A DNA stretch of 64,000 bases from RHKX01 sp963823565 (lineage in GTDB: Bacteria; Actinomycetota; Thermoleophilia; Solirubrobacterales; 70-9): contig CAWGLR010000003.1 in assembly GCA_963823565.1 (NCBI GenBank), forward strand, positions 558,001 to 622,000, read 5' to 3'. Under the pieces are notes generated by a model, which did no database searches, was not told the origin of the DNA, and saw only the letters and a list, made by a program, of their open reading frames with translations. Positions 23,241 to 31,681 of this stretch are shown here, one piece after another. The translations under genes were made by a program, and so were the position numbers. Each line of letters begins with the position of its first letter. The first letter of the stretch is position 1.

Positions 23241-24668
23241 GTGGTCTTCGACGTCGACAGCGCGCTGCGACATACCGTCGATTCCGGCGCCTCGGACCTC
23301 CATCTCAAGGTCGGGGCGCGGCCGATGGTGCGCGTGCACGGCGGCCTCGAGGCGATCGAGGGCTCCGAGCCGCTGAAGCCAGCCGACACCGAGGCTGCCC
23401 TCGACCGGCTGATCGGGACGAACCCGGTCCGGGCCGAGTTCGAGGAGGACGGCGAGGCGGACCTCTCCTACTCGATTCCGAACGTCTCGCGGTTCCGGGT
23501 CAACGCCTTCCGCCAGCGCGGATCGATCTCGATCGTGTGCCGCGTGATCCCGTTCCAGGTGAGGACCGTCGAGGACCTCGGCCTGCCGCCGGTGATCACC
23601 AAGCTCTCCGAGGAGCGACGCGGGATCATCCTGCTGACCGGCACTACCGGGTCCGGCAAGTCGACCACGCTCGCGGCGATGATCGACCACATCAACGAGA
23701 CCCGGGCCGAGCACATCATCACGCTCGAGGACCCGATCGAGTACCTGCACAAGGACAAGCGCTCGATCATCAACCAGCGCGAGATCGGCTCCGACACCCA
23801 GAGCTTCGCCCGCGCGATGCGCCGCGTCCTGCGCCAGGACCCCGACGTGATCCTGGTCGGCGAGATGCGCGACGAGGAGACGGTGCGCACGGCCCTGAGC
23901 GCCGCCGAGACCGGCCACCTCGTGCTCTCGACGCTGCACACGCTCGACGCGACGGAGACGATCAACCGGATCATCGACTTCTTCCCTCCACACCTGCAGC
24001 AGCAGGCGCGCGTCATGCTCGCCTCGACTTTGCGAGGCGCGGTCTCCCAGCGCCTCGTGCCCACCGTCGACGGCAAGGGCCGGGTCGCCGCGGCGGAGAT
24101 CCTCGTTGTCACCGGGCGCGTCCAGGACCTGATCATGAACCCGACCGAGACGGGGAAGATCGGCAGCGTGATCGCCGAGGGCGAGTACTACGGGATGCAG
24201 ACCTTCGACCAGTCCCTGCTCAAGCAGGTGGTGGCCGGGAAGGTGCTGGAGAAGACGGCGATGGACTACGCCACGAGCCCGCACGACTTCAAGCTGATGC
24301 TCGCGAGCTCGGGTCAGAAGGCCAGCGACATCACCCAGATGATGAAGAGCGAGGAGAAGGAGGAGGCGCCGCCGACGCCGCCCACCCCCGCGGCGCCCCC
24401 GCAGCGCCCGGCGGCGCCACAGCAGGGGACGCCGCCCCCTGCCGCGCCACCGGCGCAGCAGCAGGCTTCCCCGCCGCCCCAGCAGCAGCCCCCGCCGCCG
24501 CGCCCCGCGGTCCCGCCGGCGCAGCAGCCCACCTCGCCCCCGCCTCGGCCCGCGCAGCCGGTCGGGTCGACGCAGCCGCCGCCGCCGCAGCAGCCCCCGC
24601 CGGAGAGCTCGGAGCCGCCCGCCCGCTCGCCCGCGTCGAGCGTCCCGGATTCCCACTTCACTTCCTGA
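23241..24668 (+). CDS. PilT-like type IV pilus retraction ATPase with Pro/Gln-rich tail
   Basis: A 475-residue secretion ATPase. Walker A is GTTGSGKSTT, the Asp box LEDPIEYLHKDK, Walker B DPDVILVGEMRDEE and the His box TGHLVLSTLHT. The N-terminal SGASDLHLKVG matches PilT. PilT normally ends near residue 350; here a tail of about 105 residues (370-475) of Pro, Gln, Ala and Ser follows. GTG 23241 is picked because the protein then begins directly at the PilT N-domain. No other pilus gene is adjacent, but a prepilin-like protein is encoded at 8296-9213. Confidence 0.88.
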   Translation: MVFDVDSALRHTVDSGASDLHLKVGARPMVRVHGGLEAIEGSEPLKPADTEAALDRLIGTNPVRAEFEEDGEADLSYSIPNVSRFRVNAFRQRGSISIVCRVIPFQVRTVEDLGLPPVITKLSEERRGIILLTGTTGSGKSTTLAAMIDHINETRAEHIITLEDPIEYLHKDKRSIINQREIGSDTQSFARAMRRVLRQDPDVILVGEMRDEETVRTALSAAETGHLVLSTLHTLDATETINRIIDFFPPHLQQQARVMLASTLRGAVSQRLVPTVDGKGRVAAAEILVVTGRVQDLIMNPTETGKIGSVIAEGEYYGMQTFDQSLLKQVVAGKVLEKTAMDYATSPHDFKLMLASSGQKASDITQMMKSEEKEEAPPTPPTPAAPPQRPAAPQQGTPPPAAPPAQQQASPPPQQQPPPPRPAVPPAQQPTSPPPRPAQPVGSTQPPPPQQPPPESSEPPARSPASSVPDSHFTS

Positions 24669-24682
24669 AGTATTGCTATCCT
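24660..24682 (+). promoter_or_regulatory. Operator and -10 box of the HxlR gene
   Basis: The palindrome ACTTC-CT-GAAGT (24660-24671) covers the pilT stop codon. TATCCT at 24677-24682 is a likely -10 box, giving a leader of about 38 nt before the ATG at 24727. The palindrome is a candidate site for the regulator itself. Confidence 0.45.
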
Positions 24683-24726
24683 CCGGGGGAGAAGTCCGGT
24701 AAATCGACCCGGATCTCACCCTCAAG

Positions 24727-25074
24727 ATGGCGAGCCAAGACACCGATTGCCCAGTCTGCGCCTGCGCCGAGATCATCTCGGGGAAGTGGACGTTGCTCGT
24801 CATCCGCGACCTCGCGGACGACAACTGCCGCTTCTGCGAGCTCGAGCGGTCCCTCGAGGGCATCAGCCCGCGGACGCTCTCGCTGCGGCTCCGGGCCCTC
24901 GAGGAGTGCGGCATCGTCGAGCGGCACACCTACCCCGAGGTCCCGCCCCGCGTCGAGTACGGCTTGACCGAGAAGGGCCGGGCCCTCTCGCCGCTGATCG
25001 ACGACATGCGCGAATACGGCGCAACTTGGTTGCTGCGGGACGAGCGCCCCGCGCCAGAGCCCGTATCGGCGTAG
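24727..25074 (+). CDS. HxlR-family transcriptional regulator
   Basis: A 115-residue winged-helix protein. The N-terminal CPVCACAEIISGKWTLLVIR matches the HxlR hallmark CPV...IGGKW..LI.R.L, and RTLSLRLRALEECGIVER is the recognition/wing region. Extra cysteines (C8, C11, C13 and NCRFCE) are consistent with the redox or electrophile sensing known in HypR/QorR members. The target is not evident; the 590-aa gene 88 bp downstream is the nearest candidate. Confidence 0.88.
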   Translation: MASQDTDCPVCACAEIISGKWTLLVIRDLADDNCRFCELERSLEGISPRTLSLRLRALEECGIVERHTYPEVPPRVEYGLTEKGRALSPLIDDMREYGATWLLRDERPAPEPVSA

Positions 25075-25105
25075 CCGAGCACAGGTTTCGGACGGACCGC
25101 CATAA

Positions 25106-25125
25106 CCTGCAAGGGAAGTTGCAGG
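25106..25125. promoter_or_regulatory. Inverted repeat upstream of the 590-aa gene
   Basis: CCTGCAA-GGGAAG-TTGCAGG is a perfect 7-bp inverted repeat lying 37 bp before the GTG at 25162. It could be an operator, for example of the HxlR protein encoded upstream, or a leader hairpin. Confidence 0.4.
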
Positions 25126-25161
25126 CAAGGAGCGCGCTGACCGCGGGAGAAGACCGCGAGC

Positions 25162-26934
25162 GTGCGCGACCTTCACCTGAGACACACGCTGACCACGCTC
25201 GCCCGCGACGCCTCCGGGGTCCTGACCGGCCTCGTCGAGGGTGGGCAGGAGATCCCCTATGAGATCGGCGAGCCCGGGGAGGGCTTCGCCTTCTGCCAGT
25301 ACCAGCCGCTGACGGCGCGGTTCGTCCGCGACAACGCGACCGAGCTGCGCGAGCTGCCGAGCTTCCGCGAGGCGACCGAGACGATGCGGCGCGCCGAGAT
25401 CGCCGGCGCCTACCTCGAGGAGGCGGGCATCGCGCCCCCCGCCGACCCGGTCGAGCGTGCGACGCTCGCGGTCACCTACTTCCTGGCGCGCCTCTGGGAC
25501 GGCGCGAGCGAGTTCGAGTTCGACGACGACCGCTTCGCGGCCGCCGTCTCCGAGATCGAGGACTGCGCGGAGCCCGAGGAGGGTGAGGTCGAGGCGATCG
25601 TCCCGCTCATCGGGTTCCAGATGCCGGGCACGCGACTGGAGCTGGCGGGCGCGGCGATCGTCCGCGCCGACGCGGTGGACGTCCCCGCCGAGGCCGCCCG
25701 CGGCGAGCGGCCCAGCGGCGCAGCCTGGGAGCCGACCTTCCTGATCAGCGCGCGGGTCGCGCTCGATCCCGACGGCGGCCTCGGCGGCGCCGGCGAGCGC
25801 GTCGCCCGCACCTTCGAGCGAATCGTCACCACGCTGCGGCTCTTCAAGCCCGGCGGGGTCGGGTTGGCCCCGCACGGCTGGGTCCGCGTCGCGGGCGACC
25901 GCTGGCGGCGTATCGCGACCGGTGCGGGCCGCCCGCGCCCGGGCGGATACCGGCTCACCGAGACCGAGTGCCCGGCGCTGGGGGAGCTCTCGCGCGCAGT
26001 CGACGTCCATCCGCAGCGCGTCAAGCGGCTGCGGCGCGCGCTGCTGCGCTTCGAGGCCGGCCTCGACCGTCGCGGCGCGATCGACGCCCTCAACGACCAC
26101 CTGCTGGCCCTGCGGTTCCTGCTCGAGGGCGAGGGGCCGGCGGGCGTCGGCCTGCCGATGCGCGTCGCCGCACTCGCCGAGACCGCCGACGAGCGGGTCG
26201 ACGCCAAGGGAGCGGTCGAGCAGGCGATGGCGCTGGAGCGCGAGATCTGGAGCGGAGAGCCGTCCGGCACCGGGCGTGGGGCATCCGACGTCGCCGCCGA
26301 GGTCGAGGAGCTGCTGCGGACGATCCTGCGCCGCGGCGTCGTCGGCGAGCTCGGCAGCGACTTCCGCGCCACCGCCGACGAGGCGCTGCTCGCCGAGGGC
26401 CTGGCGTTCGGCGAGGGCGACGCCGGCGAGCGCGGTGGCACGACCGAGTGGGACCTTCCGCTCGCGACGGAGCTCGATGCGGCGACCGACGAGGAGCGGC
26501 CGATCGCGCACGAGGGCGGCCTCGACGAGCCGGCCCTGCCCGAGGTCGAGCCGCTCGCCGACGAGCCGGAGGACTTCGAGATCCCGGACGCGGAGCGGAT
26601 CGTCGTCCGCGCGGCGAGGGACGAGATCGCCGCCGAGTTCGACGAGATCGCCGCCGAGGAGACCCAGCCCTTCGCCTTCGTCGACGAGGACGGCACGATC
26701 GTCGAGGACGCGGGTGCCGAGCCCGAGGAGCCGCGGCGCGAGGTCGCAGACTGGCTCGAAGAGGTCGACGCCGAGGCGACGATGGACTTCCCCGCCCGCT
26801 CGAACCACCTCAAGGACCTGGCGCGGCCGCCGATGGACCGCGAGGAGGTCAAGGCGCGCGTCGAGTACCTCTTCCCCCGTACCGAGACCAACTGGGCGGT
26901 GGGTACCCGCTCCCCGCGCCGCGCCGCGAGCTAG
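25162..26934 (+). CDS. Uncharacterised 590-residue protein
   Basis: No family is recognised. There is no signal peptide or membrane helix. The N-terminal 330 residues look globular, with well-packed segments such as EGFAFCQYQPLTARFVRD and VTYFLARLWDGASEFEF, and RVARTFERIVTTLRLFKPGG. Helical stretches with leucines (about 290-400) follow. Residues about 420-545 are strongly acidic and probably disordered (EFDEIAAEE, EDFEIPDAE). The GTG start has GGGAG about 13 nt upstream. The stop lies 3 bp from the stop of the convergent Get3-like gene. A large cytoplasmic scaffold or a restricted-lineage protein is possible. Confidence 0.7.
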   Translation: MRDLHLRHTLTTLARDASGVLTGLVEGGQEIPYEIGEPGEGFAFCQYQPLTARFVRDNATELRELPSFREATETMRRAEIAGAYLEEAGIAPPADPVERATLAVTYFLARLWDGASEFEFDDDRFAAAVSEIEDCAEPEEGEVEAIVPLIGFQMPGTRLELAGAAIVRADAVDVPAEAARGERPSGAAWEPTFLISARVALDPDGGLGGAGERVARTFERIVTTLRLFKPGGVGLAPHGWVRVAGDRWRRIATGAGRPRPGGYRLTETECPALGELSRAVDVHPQRVKRLRRALLRFEAGLDRRGAIDALNDHLLALRFLLEGEGPAGVGLPMRVAALAETADERVDAKGAVEQAMALEREIWSGEPSGTGRGASDVAAEVEELLRTILRRGVVGELGSDFRATADEALLAEGLAFGEGDAGERGGTTEWDLPLATELDAATDEERPIAHEGGLDEPALPEVEPLADEPEDFEIPDAERIVVRAARDEIAAEFDEIAAEETQPFAFVDEDGTIVEDAGAEPEEPRREVADWLEEVDAEATMDFPARSNHLKDLARPPMDREEVKARVEYLFPRTETNWAVGTRSPRRAAS

Positions 26935-26937
26935 CCG

Positions 26938-28050
26938 CTAGCCCTCGGCGAAGAGCCAGCGGCCGAGCGCGAGCAGCCCGGCGAGGTCGTGGACCTCGTC
27001 GGCGAGCTCGGGAACCTCGATCAGCGGCGCGTCGCCGATCCGCTCGAGCAGCGCGGCGACGTTCCGCCGCTCGTGGGCGGCCAGCCGTCCACGGTCCTCG
27101 AACGCGGCGGCGACACGCGCCGCCAGATCGCGGTCCTCGACCAGCTCGGCGATCGCCCCGGCCGCTTCGGCGGGGGTATGCGAGGACGGCGGGTGCCCCC
27201 GGTTGACGACTACCCCGCCGAGGCGAAGGCCCGACTCGGCCATCTTGCCGCGCAGGTAGACGGCCTCCTCGCTCGCCTCCGCCCCCGGGCTGGTGACGAT
27301 GAGGAAGGAGGTGCGCTCGTCGGCGAGCAGGTTGTCCACGCGCTCGGCGCGCTCGCGGAAGCCGCCGATCATCCCGCCGGTGGCGCTGAAGAACTCGGTC
27401 AGGTCCTCGATCAGGTCGAGCCCGGTGAGCCTCCTGATCAGCGAGGTGACGAGCGAGAACCCGCGGCCCGCGATCCGCATGCCGAAGCCGGTCGGGCGGA
27501 GGAACAAGCGGATCGCCCGGCCCTCGATGAACGAGACGAGCCGGCGGGGCGCGTCGAGGAAGTCGAGCGCGTTCCGCGACGGCGGGGTGTCGAGGACGAG
27601 CAGGTCGTAGCGCCCCGACTCGTGCAGCTCGTAGAGCCGCTCCATCGCCATGTACTCCTGCGAGCCCGCGAGCGTCCCCGAGATCTCGCGGTAGATCCGA
27701 TTCTCGAGGATGCGCTGCCGGGCCTCCTCGTCGGCCGCATAGCGCGCGACGACGTCGTCGAAGGTGGCCTTGGCGTCGAGCATCGCCGCCCACAGCTCGC
27801 CGCTCGGCTCCCGCCCCGCCCGCTGGAAGACGGCGGGGTCGACGCGGCGCTCGTCGTTGCCGAGCTCGCCGAGGCCGAGCGAGTCGGCGAGCCGCTTGGC
27901 GGGATCGATCGTCAGCACCGCCACGCGCTTGCCCCTCGCCGCCATCCCCGCCGCGATCGCGGCCGAGGTCGTCGTCTTGCCGACCCCGCCCGAGCCGGCA
28001 CAGATGCAGACCGAGACGTCGGCGAGCAGGTCCTCGACCGAGTCGCTCAC
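26938..28050 (-). CDS. Get3/ArsA-like ATPase, second gene of pair
   Basis: A 370-residue deviant-Walker ATPase. P-loop GSGGVGKTTT (about residue 20), TIDPAKRLADSLGL (the A'-type Asp loop), and DLLVLDTPPSRNALDFLD place it in the ArsA/Get3 group. It lacks the paired cysteines of arsenite-pumping ArsA and has a single ATPase domain. It resembles the mycobacterial pair Rv3679/Rv3680, where two unequal subunits dimerise. GTG at 28050 overlaps the TGA of the upstream partner (GTGA). Confidence 0.88.
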   Translation of the reverse strand: MSDSVEDLLADVSVCICAGSGGVGKTTTSAAIAAGMAARGKRVAVLTIDPAKRLADSLGLGELGNDERRVDPAVFQRAGREPSGELWAAMLDAKATFDDVVARYAADEEARQRILENRIYREISGTLAGSQEYMAMERLYELHESGRYDLLVLDTPPSRNALDFLDAPRRLVSFIEGRAIRLFLRPTGFGMRIAGRGFSLVTSLIRRLTGLDLIEDLTEFFSATGGMIGGFRERAERVDNLLADERTSFLIVTSPGAEASEEAVYLRGKMAESGLRLGGVVVNRGHPPSSHTPAEAAGAIAELVEDRDLAARVAAAFEDRGRLAAHERRNVAALLERIGDAPLIEVPELADEVHDLAGLLALGRWLFAEG

Positions 28051-29000
28051 CGCAGCTCGACCGCCAGCCGGTCGATGTGCTCCGCCGTCAGGTCGGACTC
28101 GAACAGGAAGGGCAGCTCGGCGACGGGCTCGCCGACCTCCTCGCGCAGCCGGTGGAGCTGGAGGCCCTGCGCCGCCGCCCGCCGGTGCTCCTCGCCGGCC
28201 GCCGCGAGCGCGTCCGCGGCCGCACCCTCGGCGCCGGGGGCCAGCCGCTCGAGCTCTTCGGCCTCGGCGTCGCTGAAGCGATCGGGGAAGACGCCGTTGG
28301 CGAGCACCGCGTCGATCGAGTAGCGCGTGCCCTCCTCGGGGCGCGCGAGGGCCGACTCGAGCTCGATCGCCTCGTTCACGGCCATCTCCTCGAGGCGGGC
28401 GACCAGCGCGACGCCGGTGATCCGCGGGTCGGCGAGCGTCCGCTCGATCCGCCCCGCCTGCTGGGCGAGCGGGCCGACCCTGGTCAGGTCGCGGAAGTCG
28501 TGGGGGGCGCGGAGGAAGGCGATCCCGTGGCCCGTGGCGGGGGCGTCGACGATGACGATGTCGTACGTCCGGGTCGCGCCCGGCGACTTGCGCCGGTTGA
28601 GGCTGAGCTCCCAGACCTTTCCCATCGTCACCATCTCCTGCAGGCCCGGGGTCGCCGCGGCGAGGTAGTTGAAGATGTTGCTACGCGACAGCACCGACGC
28701 CATCGAGCGCATCGGGAGCTGGACCTCCAGGTACTCGCGGATGGTCCGGGCCGGGTCGATCGAGATCGCCCAGAGGTTCCGGCGAAGCCGGCGCTCCTCG
28801 AAGCCCAGGGGCGGCACTTCGAAGATGCGCGAACCGCGGTCCTGGGCGGCGATCTCGCAGACGATTGCGCGCTTGCCGGCGGCCGCCGCGGCCACGCCGA
28901 GGGCGTAGGCCATCGTCGTCTTCCCGACTCCGCCCTTGCCCGTCACGAAGGCCAGCCGCTTGTCGAGCAGGTCGACGATTTCCCGATTCTCGCCAATCAC
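28047..29000 (-). CDS. Get3/ArsA-like ATPase, first gene of pair
   Basis: A 317-residue partner of the preceding ATPase. P-loop is TGKGGVGKTTMAYAL (about residue 20), the switch region is DIVIVDAPATGHGIAFLRAP, and there is a Met/Leu-rich stretch (LQEMVTMGKVWELSL). The start is set at GTG 29000 because the frame upstream is the complement of parA. It is divergent from parA with only 39 bp between starts, so the two units share a control region. Role unknown: client targeting to the membrane, or a regulatory ATPase switch. Confidence 0.85.
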   Translation of the reverse strand: MIGENREIVDLLDKRLAFVTGKGGVGKTTMAYALGVAAAAAGKRAIVCEIAAQDRGSRIFEVPPLGFEERRLRRNLWAISIDPARTIREYLEVQLPMRSMASVLSRSNIFNYLAAATPGLQEMVTMGKVWELSLNRRKSPGATRTYDIVIVDAPATGHGIAFLRAPHDFRDLTRVGPLAQQAGRIERTLADPRITGVALVARLEEMAVNEAIELESALARPEEGTRYSIDAVLANGVFPDRFSDAEAEELERLAPGAEGAAADALAAAGEEHRRAAAQGLQLHRLREEVGEPVAELPFLFESDLTAEHIDRLAVELR

Positions 29001-29039
29001 GGGAAGGAAAGCGCCTCGAACGGCCGAATACGCCGCCAA

Positions 29040-30242
29040 ATGGGCTTGTTCAACAGAAAGCACCCGGACGGGCGCCACGATGGGGACGACCCTCGTCCGG
29101 CGCGGGAGGAGGACCCCCGTGAGGAGGTCCGCGAGATCGAGCGGGAGGAGCCGCGGGTCGAGGTCGATCGGCCGACCGAGCCGATGGACGTAGAGGAGCC
29201 CGCGCCCGCCCCACGCGCGCCGGAGCCCGATCCGATCGCCGCCGAGCTGCGGGACCTCGACGCCTCGGTTCGCCGCCCCGAGGCGGAGGCCGAGCCGGCC
29301 GCCAAGGAGTCGTCGACCGGGTCGCTCGACAAGGAGGAGCTGCGCCGCGCCGTCAAGGCCTCGGCGAAGCCCGAGCCCGATCCCGACGAGGGTCGCCGAT
29401 CCGCCGAGGAGATCATGGCCCCGACGATGAGGCGCCGCCACCCGTTCACCCCCGAGGTCGTCGAGGGCCCCGGCGAGCGCCGCATGAAGGTCTTCGCCTT
29501 CGCCAACCAGAAGGGCGGCGTCGCAAAGACGACGACCACCCTCAACCTGGCGGTCGCACTCTCGGAGTCGGGCCACCGCGTCCTCTGCGTCGACCTCGAT
29601 CCGCAGGGGAACCTGACGATGAGCCAGGGCATCGATCCCGACACGGTCGAGAAGAGCCTCTACCACGTGCTCGTCGAGCGGATGCCGATCAAGGAGATCA
29701 TCCAGCACCGCGAGATCGACATCGCCGTCGCGTCGATCGATCTGGCCGGCGCCGAGATCGCGATGAGCACCCAGATCGGGCGCGAGCGCTCGCTGCAGAA
29801 GGCGCTGGCGACCGTCGCCGACGACTACGACTACGTCTGCATCGACACCCCGCCGAGCCTCGGGCTGCTGACGATCAACGCCCTGACCGCGGCGGACAAG
29901 GTGATCGTGCCGGTCCAGTGCGAGTACCTGTCGATGCGCGGGCTCGTCCAGCTCCAGAACACCCTGGAGATGATCCGCGAGAACCTGAACCCCGACGTCC
30001 AAATCGAGGGCATCCTCCCGACGATGCTCGACACGCGGACGATCCACGCGAAGGAGGCGGTCGAGATCCTCGAGGAGAACTTCGGGGACCTCGTCTTCAA
30101 GTCGCGGATCCGCAAGGCGATCAAGTTCGCCGAGGCGCCCGTGAAGGGAAGCTCCGTCCTCAAGTACGATCCGCAGAGCAACGCGGCTCAGTGCTATCGA
30201 GATCTGGCGGAGGAGGTCCTAACCCATGGCGCGTCGACCTAA
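29040..30242 (+). CDS. ParA/Soj-type ATPase with long N-terminal extension
   Basis: A 400-residue protein. Residues 149-400 are a complete ParA ATPase with KGGVAKTT (signature lysine plus P-loop), CVDLDPQGNL, DYVCIDTPPS and VIVPVQCEYLSMRGL. The first 148 residues are charged and probably disordered, rich in Glu, Arg and Pro (DPREEVREIEREEP). The internal ATG at 29484 would give a standard 252-aa Soj, but coding-like codon use continues upstream. No parB is adjacent; instead the gene overlaps ftsZ by 17 bp. ParA relatives MipZ and PomZ position FtsZ, so a division-site role is inferred. Confidence 0.88.
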   Translation: MGLFNRKHPDGRHDGDDPRPAREEDPREEVREIEREEPRVEVDRPTEPMDVEEPAPAPRAPEPDPIAAELRDLDASVRRPEAEAEPAAKESSTGSLDKEELRRAVKASAKPEPDPDEGRRSAEEIMAPTMRRRHPFTPEVVEGPGERRMKVFAFANQKGGVAKTTTTLNLAVALSESGHRVLCVDLDPQGNLTMSQGIDPDTVEKSLYHVLVERMPIKEIIQHREIDIAVASIDLAGAEIAMSTQIGRERSLQKALATVADDYDYVCIDTPPSLGLLTINALTAADKVIVPVQCEYLSMRGLVQLQNTLEMIRENLNPDVQIEGILPTMLDTRTIHAKEAVEILEENFGDLVFKSRIRKAIKFAEAPVKGSSVLKYDPQSNAAQCYRDLAEEVLTHGAST

Positions 30243-31671
30243 GCGGGCGAGCATGCGCGAGGGTCCCCTCGCGGACCTCTTTCGCTCCACCGACGCGCCC
30301 GACGACCCGCCCGAGCCTCCTGCCCGTCCCGCGCCGCGCCGCCGCGATCCCGAGCGCGCGCCCGAGCCGCCCGCCCCGCGGCCCGAGCCGCCCCGCGAAG
30401 AGGAGCAGCGCCCCGAGCCGGTGGCGGCCGAGGCGCCCGCCGCGCCGGACGAGCCCGGCGAGCCCGCACGCACGGCGAAGGATCGCCTCCGCGACGTCTT
30501 CAGCAGCGAGGGTGCCGAGCGCGAGCCCGCCTACGGGCGCGGCGAGCCGACGCGCACCCCGGCGACGGCGCCGCCGGAGGTCAACGACCCGGTGATCCGC
30601 GTCGTCGGAGTCGGCGGCGGCGGCGTCAACGCGGTCAACCGCATGGTCGAGGCCGGCATCGGCGGCGTCGAGTTCCTCGCCGTCAACACGGATCTTCAGT
30701 CCCTCCAGCAGAGCGCTGCCGACCTCACCGTCCATATCGGCGGCGGGGTGACGCGCGGCCTCGGCTCCGGGTCCGATCCCGAGCTCGGCTACCGCGCGGC
30801 CTTCGAGGAGCAGGACCGCATCAAGCGCATGCTCAAGGGCTCCGACATGGTCTTCGTCGCCGCCGGCGCCGGCGGCGGCACCGGCACCGGCGCGGCGCCG
30901 GTGATCGCGCGGCTCGCGCGGGACGTCGGCGCGCTCACGGTCGGCATCGTCACCCGCCCGTTCGGGTTCGAGGGGACGCGCCGCGCCAAGCAGGCCGACA
31001 AGGGCGTCGAGGCGCTCGCCGGCGAGGTCGACACGCTGATCGTCGTCCCCAACGACCGCCTGCTCTCGGTGCTGGAGCGCAACACCTCGATGGTCGAGGC
31101 CTTCCGCGTCGCCGACGACGTCCTGCGCCAGGGCGTACAGGGGATCTCCGACCTGATCACGTTGCCGGCGCTGATCAACCTCGACTTCGCCGACGTCCGC
31201 ACGACGATGCGGGATGCCGGGCCGGCCCTGCTGGGAATCGGCATGGGGACGGGCGACACCCGGGCCACCTTCGCCTCCGAGCGCGCGATCGCCTCGCCGC
31301 TGCTCGAGACCTCCATCGAGGGCGCCCGCTCGATCCTGCTCTCGATCACCGGCGGTCGCGACCTCTCGCTGGTCGAGATCTCCGAGGCGGCGCGGGTGAT
31401 CCAGGAGGCCGCCCACCCCGAGGCCCACATCATCTTCGGCGCGAACGTCGACGAGTCCCTCGACGAGCAGATCTGGGTGACCGTGATCGCGACGCGCTTC
31501 GACGCCCGCGGCCGCCGCGCTGACGGCAGCTCGACCGGCGTGCATCGCTCGACCGCGCGGCCGTCCGCGCGCCGGGCCTCCCAGGAGCGCTCGCCCTCGC
31601 GCAGCGTCCCCGGATACGAGGCCGAGCCGCGCGACCTCGGGATCGACGTCCCCGAGTTCATCCCCAACTGA
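30226..31671 (+). CDS. ftsZ: FtsZ cell-division GTPase with N-terminal extension
   Basis: A 481-residue tubulin homologue. From residue about 122 it has GVGGGGVNAVNRM, the tubulin signature GAGGGTGTGAAPVIA, VPNDRLL, GVQGISDLI, T7-loop INLDFADVRTTM and GIGMGTGDTRA, so polymerisation and GTPase residues are intact. The C-terminal peptide reads IDVPEFIPN, a variant of D-I-P-x-F-L without the usual basic end. The N-terminal 118 residues are Pro/Glu-rich and contain two similar motifs, GPLADLFRST (13-22) and DRLRDVFSSE (86-95). Most FtsZ proteins have about 10 residues there. GGAGGAGGT precedes the ATG. No dcw genes are nearby. Confidence 0.93.
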   Translation: MARRPKRASMREGPLADLFRSTDAPDDPPEPPARPAPRRRDPERAPEPPAPRPEPPREEEQRPEPVAAEAPAAPDEPGEPARTAKDRLRDVFSSEGAEREPAYGRGEPTRTPATAPPEVNDPVIRVVGVGGGGVNAVNRMVEAGIGGVEFLAVNTDLQSLQQSAADLTVHIGGGVTRGLGSGSDPELGYRAAFEEQDRIKRMLKGSDMVFVAAGAGGGTGTGAAPVIARLARDVGALTVGIVTRPFGFEGTRRAKQADKGVEALAGEVDTLIVVPNDRLLSVLERNTSMVEAFRVADDVLRQGVQGISDLITLPALINLDFADVRTTMRDAGPALLGIGMGTGDTRATFASERAIASPLLETSIEGARSILLSITGGRDLSLVEISEAARVIQEAAHPEAHIIFGANVDESLDEQIWVTVIATRFDARGRRADGSSTGVHRSTARPSARRASQERSPSRSVPGYEAEPRDLGIDVPEFIPN

Positions 31672-31681
31672 CCGGCGGGGA

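Noticed and set aside
24360..24660. CCG/CAG-rich repetitive stretch that could suggest a CRISPR or microsatellite
   Set aside because: It is the in-frame coding sequence of the Pro/Gln tail of the PilT-like protein. There are no constant repeats with unique spacers.
28077..29039. Plus-strand open frame continuing upstream of parA to 28077
   Set aside because: It is the complement of the Get3-like gene and shows no protein-like pattern. ParA is taken to start at 29040, or possibly 29484.
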